This document shows positions 15,901 to 24,737 of a stretch of 33,029 nucleotides of DNA, one piece after another. Each line of letters begins with the position of its first letter. The stretch's first letter is position 1. A model generated the notes under the pieces. That model saw only the letters and a program-made list of their open reading frames with translations. It did not search any database and had not been told where the DNA came from. Made by a program: the position numbers and the translations under genes. The DNA is taken from contig JANLIB010000192.1 of NCBI GenBank assembly GCA_024653675.1, positions 1 through 33,029 of the forward strand, read 5' to 3'. Origin of the DNA: Gallionella sp. (GTDB lineage Bacteria; Pseudomonadota; Gammaproteobacteria; Burkholderiales; Gallionellaceae).

Positions 15901-17189
15901 TCAACCGGCGTATCATCCGCCAGCAAACGCGAGATACGCGTATTTGCCACCGCCAGACGCTTGACCAGCATGCGCAGAAACGAGTCCCCGAACTGGAACC
16001 GGCAACCGGTCGTCGCATGTATCAGGACATCCGGATCAATCTCAATCAGGGTAACGTCGTTTTTGGCGATCACATCGGTGCTGCGTTTGAAATCGCCTTC
16101 AAGCAGGTGCGCCATCTCACCGAAACAATCGCCACGGTGCAACAGGCTCAGCAACTTGCCGCGCTTTGACACGCGCACCGTGCCTTGCGCCAGGATATAG
16201 AAAGTGCGCCCGCTTTCGCCATCACGAAGAATATACCCGGCTTCCGGCACTTTGCGCCACCTGCTGATATGTAATACCTCCCAGAGTTCCACATCGCTGA
16301 AATTCCTGAAAAATGCCAGGCTGCGCAGGGTGTCGAATTTTTCGGTATCGAAAATCTCGTTCTGCGCCGGCGCGGCATGGCTCGAAAACTCGACCAGATC
16401 GCCCGCAAACTCCTCCCATGTCTGGTAGCGCTTCGCCGTTTCCTTCTCCATCGCGCGCCGCACAATCGCATCCAGCTCCGGGGGTATTTCGGGACGAAAC
16501 GCGCTGGGCGGAGGCGGCTCGATGTTGATGATGTTGTAAATCATGCTGTAGTTGTTGCTCGAATCGAACGGCAACTTGCCGGTCAGCAACTTGTACATCA
16601 CCACCCCCAGCGAATAGATGTCTGTCTGGTGAGTCGGCTTGAGTTCCCTGACCTGTTCGGGTGACATGTAGGCCGGCGAACCCACCCCGGACACTTGCGT
16701 GGATTGATTGCCCATGATCACCGCCGAGCCGAAATCGGAGATCTTGATGTCGGTCTCGCCCTGCAAAAGGACATTTGCCGGCTTGATGTCGCGGTGGATC
16801 ACACCTTGGTACTGAGCGTATTCGAGCGCCTTGCAGCACTTGTAGATAATTTCCGCTATGGCGCTGACCGGCAGCAGATTGTCCACCTCGGCGTATCGTT
16901 CCAGCGTGCAGCCCTCGACATATTCCATCACGATGTAGTTGGCGTCGTCCTCCATCACGGCATCGATGATCTTCACGATATGGGGATGGGACAATTTTCC
17001 GGCCAGCGAGGCTTCGGTCATCAAAAGCTTGCGATAGATCCTGGCCCGGTTCGGGTCGCGCAGGATTCCCAGGTCGAACAATTTGATGGCCACCTGCTGT
17101 TTGTTGAACGGGTCCGTGGCCAGGTACACGGTACTGGTTGCGCCCCTGCCGAGTTCGCGCACGATTTCATATTTGCCGATTTTTTCCAT
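15888..17189 (-). CDS. Serine/threonine protein kinase with C-terminal cyclic-nucleotide-binding-like domain
   Basis: A 433-residue Hanks-type kinase with all key residues visible: glycine loop GRGATSTVY, ATP lysine K36, helix-C glutamate near E59, catalytic HRDIKPAN with D134, and SDFG with D152. SPAYMSPEQ marks the activation-segment end. From about residue 290 (LAFFRNFSDVELWEVL) a CAP_ED/cNMP-binding fold follows, with FYILAQGTVRVS and the phosphate-cassette-like FGEMAHLLEGDFKRSTDV. No transmembrane segment or PASTA repeat is seen, so it is probably cytoplasmic and regulated by a ligand of the C-terminal domain. Ligand binding itself is unproven. The ATG at 17189 (MEKIGKYEIVREL) is chosen over the track start at 17519. 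It is transcribed divergently from the BepA-like gene. Confidence 0.9.
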   Translation of the reverse strand: MEKIGKYEIVRELGRGATSTVYLATDPFNKQQVAIKLFDLGILRDPNRARIYRKLLMTEASLAGKLSHPHIVKIIDAVMEDDANYIVMEYVEGCTLERYAEVDNLLPVSAIAEIIYKCCKALEYAQYQGVIHRDIKPANVLLQGETDIKISDFGSAVIMGNQSTQVSGVGSPAYMSPEQVRELKPTHQTDIYSLGVVMYKLLTGKLPFDSSNNYSMIYNIINIEPPPPSAFRPEIPPELDAIVRRAMEKETAKRYQTWEEFAGDLVEFSSHAAPAQNEIFDTEKFDTLRSLAFFRNFSDVELWEVLHISRWRKVPEAGYILRDGESGRTFYILAQGTVRVSKRGKLLSLLHRGDCFGEMAHLLEGDFKRSTDVIAKNDVTLIEIDPDVLIHATTGCRFQFGDSFLRMLVKRLAVANTRISRLLADDTPVEDEP

Positions 17190-17321
17190 TTTCTGATAGC
17201 GGAAGGTTATGCGTTTCAATTCTGAGCACTTTGCAGTGCGCTGTCCATATGAAAACAGTATATCCGGGCGCAATGCCCATCGCTGTGTGAACTCGCGGCA
17301 AAAACAACTATCATAGAGGCC

Positions 17322-18737
17322 ATGAAAAAACTTTCCTTGCTGGTATTGCTGTGTTTCTCTCCCTGCGTTATGGGCGATGGCCTGCCCGATCTGGGCGATG
17401 TCTCGCAGGCCGCGCTTTCCCCTTTGCAGGAGCGCCAGATCGGGCGGCAAAGCATGCTGCAGATTCGCGCCGGCAGGCAATATCTTGACGATGCCGAAAT
17501 CAATGATTATCTCAACCATCTGGGCGCAAAGCTGGTTGAGAACAGTCCTGAACCTTCGCAGGATTTTGAGTTTTTCGCAATAGATGATTACGCCGTCAAC
17601 GCTTTTGCCATACCGGGCGGTTACATCGGCGTAAACGCGGGGCTGCTGCTCACCACGCAGAGCGAAGCGGAACTGGCTTCCGTTTTAAGCCATGAAATTT
17701 CGCACGTCACACAACATCACCTGGCGCGCATGATAGCCGGCCAGCAAAACGACAGCCTGATCTCCATGGCAGCCATCGCCATCGCCATACTCGCCGCGCG
17801 CACCAACCCGCAGGCGACGGAAGCGGCAATCGTCGGCGTGCAGGCAGGCGCCATACAGAAGCAGCTTAATTTCACCCGCACTTATGAAGAAGAAGCGGAT
17901 CGCATCGGCCTGCAGATTCTGCAGAAGTCCGGTTTCAACACCCACGCCATGCCCGAATTCCTGGAACGGCTGCAAAAGGCGACGCGCCTGCTGGACAGCG
18001 GCGCGCCGAACTACATGCGCACCCATCCCATCACCAGCGATCGTATCGCCGAAATCGAAAACCGCGTGCAGAACCAGCCTTACCGGCTGGTTTCCGACAG
18101 CCTGGATTTCCAGCTGGTGCGCAGCAAACTCATCGCCGCTCAGAAAACCGCCCAGGATGCCATCGCCTATTTCAGCGACGCGCTGGGCGCGCAGAATTTC
18201 GGCAACCCCATCGCGCAACGCTATGGCCTGGTACTCTCGCTGCTGCGCAACAATGAGATCGAACGTGCCGTCAAGGAACTGTCGGCCTTGCGAAAACAGG
18301 CGCCCGCCAACCCGATGATAGAAACCCTGGCCGGACAGGTGAAGCGCGCCGCAAAAAATGGCCGCGACGCATTGGCGTTTTACCGCGCCGCAGTGCAGAA
18401 CTACCCGCAGCATCGCGCCCTGATTTATGACTACGCCGAGCTGCTGCTGCAAAACAGGCAACATGAGGTCGCCGTCAAGCTGCTCACCGGACAGATTGCC
18501 CGCCACCCCGGCGACACCAGACTCTATGAACTGCAAGCCAAAGCCTACGCCATGCAGGGCAAGCGCGCAGAGCAATATCAGGCGCAGGCCTACAGTTACG
18601 CATGGCAAGGCAATCTTTATGCCGCGATCGAGCAACTCGAATTGGCGAAACAGGCAGGCGGGAGTTTTTATCAGCTTTCGACGATAGAGAGCGACCTGCG
18701 CGAGTTGCGCGAACTGCTGGACGCGCGCAAAAAATGA
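17322..18737 (+). CDS. bepA: BepA/YfgC-like periplasmic M48 metalloprotease with TPR domain
   Basis: A 471-residue exported zinc protease related to E. coli BepA, which checks outer-membrane protein assembly and LptD maturation. A signal peptide (KKLSLLVLLCFSPCVMG) is followed by the M48 domain with HEISH at residues 124-128 and the third-ligand region EEEADRIG near 188-195. GAPNYMRTHPITSDRIAEIE is typical of the family. The second half is helical, with TPR-like repeats (ALAFYRAAVQNYPQHRALI, YELQAKAYAMQGKRAEQYQ). The ATG at 17322 has AGAGG just upstream. Its stop overlaps the next start (ATGA), which unexpectedly couples it to the sugar dehydrogenase. Confidence 0.9.
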   Translation: MKKLSLLVLLCFSPCVMGDGLPDLGDVSQAALSPLQERQIGRQSMLQIRAGRQYLDDAEINDYLNHLGAKLVENSPEPSQDFEFFAIDDYAVNAFAIPGGYIGVNAGLLLTTQSEAELASVLSHEISHVTQHHLARMIAGQQNDSLISMAAIAIAILAARTNPQATEAAIVGVQAGAIQKQLNFTRTYEEEADRIGLQILQKSGFNTHAMPEFLERLQKATRLLDSGAPNYMRTHPITSDRIAEIENRVQNQPYRLVSDSLDFQLVRSKLIAAQKTAQDAIAYFSDALGAQNFGNPIAQRYGLVLSLLRNNEIERAVKELSALRKQAPANPMIETLAGQVKRAAKNGRDALAFYRAAVQNYPQHRALIYDYAELLLQNRQHEVAVKLLTGQIARHPGDTRLYELQAKAYAMQGKRAEQYQAQAYSYAWQGNLYAAIEQLELAKQAGGSFYQLSTIESDLRELRELLDARKK

Positions 18738-20041
18738 CGCAGAGTGAGAAAGCCGTGAATAAAACAATGATCGCCGTCGTCGGGCTGGGTTATGTGGGCT
18801 TGCCGCTGGCCGTTGAGTTTGGCAAGCGGTTCACCACCGTCGGTTACGATTTATCCGGGCGCAAGATAGCCAGTTACCGCAATGGCCGCGATCCGTCCGG
18901 GGACGTGCCCGACGAGAATTTCCGCGCCGCGAAACATCTGTTGTTTACCACCGACCCCTCGCACCTGTCCCAAGCGGATTACTTCATCGTGGCCGTCCCG
19001 ACCCCGGTAGATGCGGCCCACCAGCCCGACTTCTCGCCTTTGGTGTCGGCGTCCGCCACCGTGGGAAAACACCTGAAACGCGGCGCGATCGTAATTTATG
19101 AATCGACTGTTTATCCGGGCGCGACCGAGGAAATATGCATCCCGGTACTGGAGCGTGAATCCGGCTTGAAATGGATGAAAGATTTCCATGTCGGCTATTC
19201 CCCGGAGCGGGTCAACCCCGGCGACAAGGAAAGAACCCTCACCAAAGTGACCAAGGTGGTATCCGGCGATGATGCGGCAACCCTGGAGAAAGTCGCGGAT
19301 TTGTACGGGCACATAATCGCCGCAGGCGTGCACAGAGTAAGCTCCATCAAAGTAGCCGAGGCCGCCAAAGTGATCGAAAACACCCAGCGCGACCTGAACA
19401 TCGCGCTGATGAACGAACTGGCCTTGATCTTCGACCGCCTGGGCATAGATACGCTGGAAGTGCTGGAAGCGGCAGGAACCAAATGGAATTTTCTGCCCTT
19501 CCGCCCCGGCCTGGTCGGCGGACATTGCATCGGGGTAGATCCTTACTATTTGACGCATAAAGCGGTGATGCTGGGCTACCATCCCGAAGTCATCCTTGCC
19601 GGCCGCCGCATCAATGACAGCATGGCCGCATTCGTCGCGCAGCAGACCATCAAGCAGTTATCCCGCGCGGGCGACCCGATCAAGAACGCAAGAATCATCG
19701 TATTGGGGCTGACCTTCAAGGAAAATTGCAGCGATTTGCGCAATTCCAAAGCAGCGGATGTCGTGCGTGAATTGCAGGATTTCGGTTGCGATGTGTCGGT
19801 GCATGATCCCGTGGCTGCGCCCGAAGAAGCCATGCATGAGTATGGGATTCCCCTGACAGCCTGGAATGAATTGCCCGAAGCCGACGCAATCGTTGCAGCC
19901 GTATCTCACAAAGAATATTTGTCCATGCCGCCAACCGGTCTGCTGGCAAAGATGAAACCCGGCGGAGTATTTGTGGATGTAAAATCTGCCTATGATGCCG
20001 GTGCGATAGAAGCTGCTGGCTTTAAAGTGTGGCGGTTGTAA
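18734..20041 (+). CDS. tviB: UDP-N-acetylhexosamine/UDP-sugar 6-dehydrogenase (TviB/WbpA type)
   Basis: An NAD-dependent four-electron oxidase that turns a UDP-N-acetylhexosamine into the uronic acid for surface polysaccharide. The N-terminal Rossmann motif is VVGLGYVGLPLAVEFGKRF. STVYPGATEE, GYSPERVNPGDKE and the catalytic-cysteine loop GLVGGHCIGVDPYYL are typical of the TviB/Cap5L/WbpA branch; the C-terminal UDP-binding region has GLTFKENCSDLRNSK. Three starts are possible: ATG 18734 overlapping the previous stop, GTG 18755 and ATG 18767. I give the first for its ATGA coupling (435 residues), but the domain itself starts near 18767. Substrate (GlcNAc or GalNAc form) cannot be told from the sequence. 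The symbol is by resemblance. Confidence 0.88.
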   Translation: MTQSEKAVNKTMIAVVGLGYVGLPLAVEFGKRFTTVGYDLSGRKIASYRNGRDPSGDVPDENFRAAKHLLFTTDPSHLSQADYFIVAVPTPVDAAHQPDFSPLVSASATVGKHLKRGAIVIYESTVYPGATEEICIPVLERESGLKWMKDFHVGYSPERVNPGDKERTLTKVTKVVSGDDAATLEKVADLYGHIIAAGVHRVSSIKVAEAAKVIENTQRDLNIALMNELALIFDRLGIDTLEVLEAAGTKWNFLPFRPGLVGGHCIGVDPYYLTHKAVMLGYHPEVILAGRRINDSMAAFVAQQTIKQLSRAGDPIKNARIIVLGLTFKENCSDLRNSKAADVVRELQDFGCDVSVHDPVAAPEEAMHEYGIPLTAWNELPEADAIVAAVSHKEYLSMPPTGLLAKMKPGGVFVDVKSAYDAGAIEAAGFKVWRL

Positions 20042-20073
20042 TTTCCCTAGATCGAACACAGCAATCCGTCCGC

Positions 20074-20103
20074 TTGACTACCCCCCCCCAGCCATGCTAC
20101 GGT
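20074..20103 (+). promoter_or_regulatory. Possible promoter with a nine-C tract in the spacer
   Basis: TTGACT at 20074-20079 and TACGGT at 20098-20103 are 18 bases apart. The spacer contains nine consecutive C residues (20081-20089). Transcription would begin about 70 bases before the M15-peptidase-like gene. The -10 box keeps only the first two and last consensus bases, so the call is weak. Confidence 0.35.
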
Positions 20104-20177
20104 GACGGCATCGGGATAAAAACCAACGCATCGCGACTATAGGTTTGCTCCCATTCCAAATTCTTCAGGGAGCAGCA

Positions 20178-21431
20178 ATGAATAGCCTCTTTCGAGACGT
20201 ACCCGCTATTATACTGGGCGCGCTCAAAGGCTTGACTCTGATGTTTCTCTTCGGGATGTTTCTCTTCGGAACGAATTTGGCAAACGCGGCTAGCGTTTCT
20301 GTAAGCCCATTCTACGGAGCGCCCTATACAATACCGGATTATTATGCCGGGAGTCCTCAAGGGAATACGGTTGATGGGGTGCTCAACACATGGTGGGATT
20401 TATATAAACGGTATTGGGTCGTTAGTCCGTTTGGTTGGCGGAATTGTGGTCTCAATCTTTCTTACACCTGCAATGGGGCAAGCGCCGGAATATTTGCTTA
20501 TTTTTCAGTGACAGGCAATTGTAGTGGAAGTAATGGCGTATTTGGGACGATGCAGTGTCCGTCCAATGCAACTCTAAGCGGATCGACTTGTAATTGCAAC
20601 ACAGATTATGTGCCCGACCCCACTGCAACAAGCTGTATTCCTGAGCAACTCACCATTTCCCTGACCGGATTGGGCGGCGAGGTGATGCCCACCAAAACAC
20701 GGGCAGCTTACGCGCATGTGGCAAAGAGCGACGGCTCGGACAAGAGCGGCGCAGAGGTTGTTCTGACACTTGATGTCATCCCGGAGCTCGAAGGCCAGCT
20801 TCCCGTTACTTATACAGGAACCTTGTCGACATACAGCGGAGCAACCGGGGCGGATGGCAGGTTGAACTTTGTGTTTACAGCGCCCGTGGCGGGCGGCGAA
20901 CACATCATTACCGCCGGCTGTGTTGGTTGCACAAATGTAGCGCAAGACACGATCAAGGTGCCGGGGTGTTCGGTGGATGACTTGCCGCCGATAACCGACC
21001 CGGAAGTTCAGTTATTTGAGGACAACCCGGATCGCTCTGATGAGACACGTCTTACTGATCGCATGAAGACAGCGCTTGCATGTTTGAAAACGGCTGCGGC
21101 GGCCGGTTCGCCCAACGTTGGCTCGGCCTATCGGCCACCGGCGTATAACCAGCATTTGATTGAGGTGTGGGAGAAGTGGGTGAATGAGCTTAAAAATAAT
21201 AAAGAACCCGCCTGTGCAACTCTGAAAACGAAGATTCAGGGGCATTTCAAAACGCACAAACTGCTTGAATCTCAACAGCCCGTAGAGGGATCGCTGCACA
21301 CGCTGGGCGAGGCGGTGGATGTGACGATCAGCCTGCCGCCCGCCACTATTGACGGATTTTGGCCGGGCTGTCGTCTGTACCGCAAGCCCAGCCTGCGTAT
21401 TAAAGACCCCGTGCATTTTATTTACAAATAG
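20178..21431 (+). CDS. Secreted protein with C-terminal M15 (VanY/DacY-like) peptidase domain
   Basis: A 417-residue exported protein. An N-terminal hydrophobic segment (LTLMFLFGMFLFG) ends in LANAAS, a plausible signal-peptidase site. A cysteine-rich stretch (CPSNATLSGSTCNCNTDYVP) follows. An Ig-like region of the Big_1 sort (about residues 155-265) includes GADGRLNFVFTAPVAGGEHI. The C-terminal part has SAYRPPAYNQHL and SLHTLGEAVDV, which fits the M15 zinc motif SxHxxGxAxD, plus a final histidine in DPVHFIYK. M15 enzymes cut D-Ala or peptide links in peptidoglycan; that activity is inferred here. The ATG at 20178 has AGGGAG upstream; the track start is earlier. GC content is lower than in the preceding genes, suggesting transfer. 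It ends one base before an ATG and lies 15 bases before the likely start of the next gene. Confidence 0.7.
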   Translation: MNSLFRDVPAIILGALKGLTLMFLFGMFLFGTNLANAASVSVSPFYGAPYTIPDYYAGSPQGNTVDGVLNTWWDLYKRYWVVSPFGWRNCGLNLSYTCNGASAGIFAYFSVTGNCSGSNGVFGTMQCPSNATLSGSTCNCNTDYVPDPTATSCIPEQLTISLTGLGGEVMPTKTRAAYAHVAKSDGSDKSGAEVVLTLDVIPELEGQLPVTYTGTLSTYSGATGADGRLNFVFTAPVAGGEHIITAGCVGCTNVAQDTIKVPGCSVDDLPPITDPEVQLFEDNPDRSDETRLTDRMKTALACLKTAAAAGSPNVGSAYRPPAYNQHLIEVWEKWVNELKNNKEPACATLKTKIQGHFKTHKLLESQQPVEGSLHTLGEAVDVTISLPPATIDGFWPGCRLYRKPSLRIKDPVHFIYK

Positions 21432-21446
21432 ATGAAGGATGCGATC

Positions 21447-22325
21447 ATGAAAAAATCTATGACGAGCTTAATGCTCCGTTTATTCGGTTTGGCCAGTCTG
21501 GCATTTGCCTCTATCGGCACAGTCATGGCACAGCCACCTGCCAGCGTTGGCGTGTATGCAGAGCACCGTGGCGGCAAGGTCGTGTACCACTATCGGGTGA
21601 CCAATAACAGCCAGGACAATATCGCTGCCGTGCGCATCGGGTATGACACCAAAAATGATAGTAATAACTCCAACAATACATGGGAATTACTTGAGTTGCC
21701 GACGGGATGGGATTTTTATACAGGTATCCCATCAACGAGTGCCACATCACCATTCGGTTGGCGTGTTTTCGTGATTACCCTTGAAGAAAACGAAGTATTC
21801 GGCATTAACTGGGAAACTATTGATGACAACTCCCCTGAACTTTATCCAAGCCAAACATTCACCGGGATGAGCGTCACGTTGGACAAGGCTGATATCAACT
21901 ATATAACCGGACATGCTTTCATTATATTTTCCAGTAAGCCTAAGACTCCAACTGCGCCTACCGTCCCACTCGAACGGCTCGACACGACCCCGCCTACACT
22001 TTTGGTAACGTTAAATCCTACCACCCTCTGGCCGCCGAACAACAAGATGGTGTCCGTCACTGCCGCCATCGCAGTGAATGACGACTACGACACCGAACCT
22101 GAAATCATGCTCGAATCCATCACCGCGAGCGAGACGCTGGCGGACGGCGATATTCAGGATGCCGGGTTCGCTGCCGACGACCGGCAATTCAGTCTGGCCG
22201 CCGAGCGCGAAGGTTCCAATCTGGCCGGGCGCATCTACACCGTCACCTATTCCGCCACCGACGCTTCGGGCAACAAAGCCACCGCCAGCGCCACGGCCAC
22301 CGTGCCGCACGATCAGGGGAAGTAG
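21447..22325 (+). CDS. Secreted Ig-like-domain protein of unknown function
   Basis: A 292-residue exported protein I do not recognise as a whole. A signal peptide (LMLRLFGLASLAFASIGTVMA) is followed by a beta-rich region (about residues 30-165) with VYHYRVTNNSQDNIAAVRIG. A C-terminal Ig-like domain begins DTTPPTLLVTLNPTTLWPPNNKM and ends YSATDASGNKATASATATV, a pattern common in bacterial surface and secreted proteins. The ATG at 21447 is preferred over 21432 because AAGGA lies seven bases upstream. It follows the M15-like gene closely and is likely co-transcribed with it, so the two may act together at the cell surface. No catalytic motif is visible. Confidence 0.65.
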   Translation: MKKSMTSLMLRLFGLASLAFASIGTVMAQPPASVGVYAEHRGGKVVYHYRVTNNSQDNIAAVRIGYDTKNDSNNSNNTWELLELPTGWDFYTGIPSTSATSPFGWRVFVITLEENEVFGINWETIDDNSPELYPSQTFTGMSVTLDKADINYITGHAFIIFSSKPKTPTAPTVPLERLDTTPPTLLVTLNPTTLWPPNNKMVSVTAAIAVNDDYDTEPEIMLESITASETLADGDIQDAGFAADDRQFSLAAEREGSNLAGRIYTVTYSATDASGNKATASATATVPHDQGK

Positions 22326-22706
22326 TTCGTTGGGTTAGCGGCATTTTCGCGTTAACCAATGACTTGGCCGTCGTCTTTTGACGGCCTATTGATCCGGCAC
22401 GAATAGAAATTACATTCCGTTCGGCCTGAGCCTGTCGAAGGCCATTAGCCATTCATGTTTCGACAAGGCCTTTAGTCCTGAGCAAAGTCGAAGGGTCAAC
22501 ACGAACGGCTCCATACTTTACTCGTGCCGAATCTATAGTCAGATGGCTATGCAAAGCTACCCAACAACCTTTAAATGATGTTGGGTTACGCGGTGAATCG
22601 CTAACCCAACCTACAAAGCTCCATAAGGTAACTTCCGCTATCAGTTGACCAAGTCGTCGCCTGACCGCAGAATCGCGGGAATATTCCACAAATCGCGATA
22701 TAAACG
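22326..22706. repeat. Repeat-rich intergenic region
   Basis: No gene is visible in this 381-base gap. It contains a near-palindrome TTGGGTTAGCG...CGCGTTAACCAA just after the stop. A hairpin GGCCGTC...GACGGCC follows at about 22363-22385 and could terminate transcription. Two divergent copies of the CTTCGACA...CTCAGG repeat lie at 22421-22440 and 22457-22492. Another palindrome, TTGGGTTACG...CGCTAACCCAA, lies at about 22579-22614. The stretch marks the border between the secreted-protein genes and the Wzm/Wzt cluster. Confidence 0.7.
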
Positions 22707-23507
22707 ATGACCCTGAACCCCCTGCATATCTCTGCCGACATCTGGCGCAACCGCTATCTGCTCGGCCAGCTCGTCAAGCGCGACGTGCTGCTGCGCTATC
22801 GCGGGGCGATGTTCGGCGTGATGTGGGTCTTCCTCAGCCCGCTGATCATGCTGGCGATCTTTGCTTTCATCTTCGGTCAGATATTCCAGGCACGCTGGCC
22901 TCAACAGGAAAGCGGCATCCCTTTCTGGCTGTTGCTCTACAGCGGTCTTATCGCCTTCAACCTGTTCGCCGAAACCATTTCCCGCGCGCCCGCGTCGGTT
23001 CGCGGATATCCCAGCTTCGTCAAGAAAATCATTTTTCCGGTGAGCATATTGCCCCTGGTGCCGCTTGGCGCCGCGCTGGTGCATGGAGGATTCAACTTCC
23101 TGATCCTGCTTGCCGCCCTCGCCTGGACCGGCCATCTGCATGCCGGCATCCTGCTGTTCCCTTTACTGATTACTCCTTTGCTCTTGCTTGCCTTGGGGCT
23201 GTCGTGGTTTTTTGCGGCATGGGGGGTGTTCATCAAGGACATGACCCAGATCGTGCCGGTGTTCGTGCAGATGCTGATGTTCCTGTCACCGGTGTTCTAT
23301 CCGGCAAGCGCGGTGCCTGAAGCGCTTCGCCCCGTTTTCCATTACAACCCGTTGAGCACAGTGATCGAGTCATGCCGCGCCACAGTAACCGGCCAGCCGG
23401 TTGAATGGGGGGCATGGGGTATGGCGTTTGTTTTCTGCCTGGTTGCGGCAATCCTGGGTTATGCCTTCTTCCAGCACAGCAGGGATGAGTTCGCCGATGC
23501 GCTCTGA
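22707..23507 (+). CDS. wzm: Polysaccharide ABC transporter permease (Wzm type)
   Basis: A 266-residue inner-membrane permease of the ABC-2 family that exports undecaprenyl-linked O-antigen or capsule chains together with Wzt. Family features are LVKRDVLLRYRGAMFGVMWVFLSPLI near the start and about six hydrophobic segments (MLAIFAFIFGQIF, FWLLLYSGLIAFNLF, GILLFPLLITPLLLLALGLSW, FVQMLMFLSPVFYP, MAFVFCLVAAILGYAFF). FIKDMTQIVPVFVQMLMFLS is a classic stretch. No good ribosome-binding site lies before the ATG at 22707. The 3' end overlaps wzt. Confidence 0.9.
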   Translation: MTLNPLHISADIWRNRYLLGQLVKRDVLLRYRGAMFGVMWVFLSPLIMLAIFAFIFGQIFQARWPQQESGIPFWLLLYSGLIAFNLFAETISRAPASVRGYPSFVKKIIFPVSILPLVPLGAALVHGGFNFLILLAALAWTGHLHAGILLFPLLITPLLLLALGLSWFFAAWGVFIKDMTQIVPVFVQMLMFLSPVFYPASAVPEALRPVFHYNPLSTVIESCRATVTGQPVEWGAWGMAFVFCLVAAILGYAFFQHSRDEFADAL

Positions 23508-24702
23508 CATTGCCATCTCGGTCAGGAACCTGACCAAGACTTATCGTATCTTTGGCCACCCAGGCGACCGGATCAAACAGGCGCTCACGTTTGGCAAAAT
23601 GCGCTTTCACCGTGAGTTCACTGCCTTGCAGGATATATCCTTCGAAATCAAAAAAGGGGAAACTGTCGGCATCGTTGGCCGCAATGGCTCTGGCAAGAGC
23701 ACCCTGTTACAACTTCTTTGCGGCATTCTCAAGCCAACCTCCGGCACGGTGCAGGTCAATGGCCGTGTTTCTGCGCTGCTGGAACTGGGCGCCGGGTTCA
23801 ACCCGGAATTCACCGGGCGCGAGAACGTCTATTTTCAGGGCGCGGTGATGGGGCTGACGAGGGCGGAAATGGATGCGCGCTTCGCCGATATCGCAGCCTT
23901 TGCGGATATCGGCGATTTCATCGACCAGCCGGTGCGGATTTATTCGAGCGGGATGTTTGTAAGACTGGCATTCGCTGTTGCCGTGCATGTGGATCCGGAT
24001 ATTCTGATAATCGATGAGGTTCTGGCAGTTGGCGATACGATATTTCAGCAGAAATGCATAGACCAGATATCCATGCTGCAATCCCAAGGTACGACGATTA
24101 TCGTGGTATCGCACAATCCTTACCATATTGAGCGTTTGTGCCACCAGGCAGCTGTTTTGCATCAGGGCAAACTATCCGATCTGAGGCCAGCCAAGGAAAT
24201 TCTGGCGCAGTACCATGAAATGGTTCAAGAGGATATGGGTCCTTCTCCGGGTATGAATGAGAGCCTCCGGGAAGGTTCTCATGAACTTTATTTCGAAAAA
24301 GTATTGATCGAGAACGCTTCTGCATTTGTCACCAACAGAGTCCTGACGAACGAACCCATGTGTATCATAGCTGAAGTTTTTGCAAGATGCCCCATGGACA
24401 ATGTTCGTTTTCGTTTCGAACTTTGCTCCTCAAGCAATGATATTGTAGCGGTGGTTGCCACCAATGGCCTATCCGAAGCCTGGCAACTCAACGGAAAACA
24501 CCGCATTTCATTTACTTTAAATCCCTGCCAACTCACATCAGGCTGGTATTACCTAAACGCTATAGCAAGCAGCAAATACGTTAGACTTGACACTTGGCAA
24601 CGCGTTGTCGATTTCAAGGTTTTACTTCGAGACAAGAGCGCGCAAGATCTGTCACTGGATCAAGGCATTTTCGTCTGCCATGGTCATTGGGAATTTTCCT
24701 GA
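23497..24702 (+). CDS. wzt: Polysaccharide ABC transporter ATP-binding protein with C-terminal recognition domain (Wzt type)
   Basis: The ATPase that powers Wzm. It has Walker A GRNGSGKST at residues 61-69, the degenerate signature YSSGM, Walker B DILIIDEVLAVGD and the switch histidine in VVSHNPYHI. After about residue 250, a C-terminal domain of some 150 residues (FEKVLIENASAFVTN, IIAEVFARCPMDNVRF, GWYYLNAIASSKYVRL) resembles the Wzt carbohydrate-binding domain that recognises the chain's terminal modification. That domain is AT-richer than the ATPase part, fitting its known exchange between strains. The start is either 23497 (11-base overlap with wzm) or 23485; the track's 23401 start reads through wzm in another frame. 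Confidence 0.9.
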   Translation: MRSDIAISVRNLTKTYRIFGHPGDRIKQALTFGKMRFHREFTALQDISFEIKKGETVGIVGRNGSGKSTLLQLLCGILKPTSGTVQVNGRVSALLELGAGFNPEFTGRENVYFQGAVMGLTRAEMDARFADIAAFADIGDFIDQPVRIYSSGMFVRLAFAVAVHVDPDILIIDEVLAVGDTIFQQKCIDQISMLQSQGTTIIVVSHNPYHIERLCHQAAVLHQGKLSDLRPAKEILAQYHEMVQEDMGPSPGMNESLREGSHELYFEKVLIENASAFVTNRVLTNEPMCIIAEVFARCPMDNVRFRFELCSSSNDIVAVVATNGLSEAWQLNGKHRISFTLNPCQLTSGWYYLNAIASSKYVRLDTWQRVVDFKVLLRDKSAQDLSLDQGIFVCHGHWEFS

Positions 24703-24737
24703 CAACGCGACAACACTGAGTATGATTTATTGAAACT

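Noticed and set aside
17685-18767. Minus-strand ORF of 360 codons
   Set aside because: Antisense to the BepA-like gene with its signal peptide and HEISH motif.
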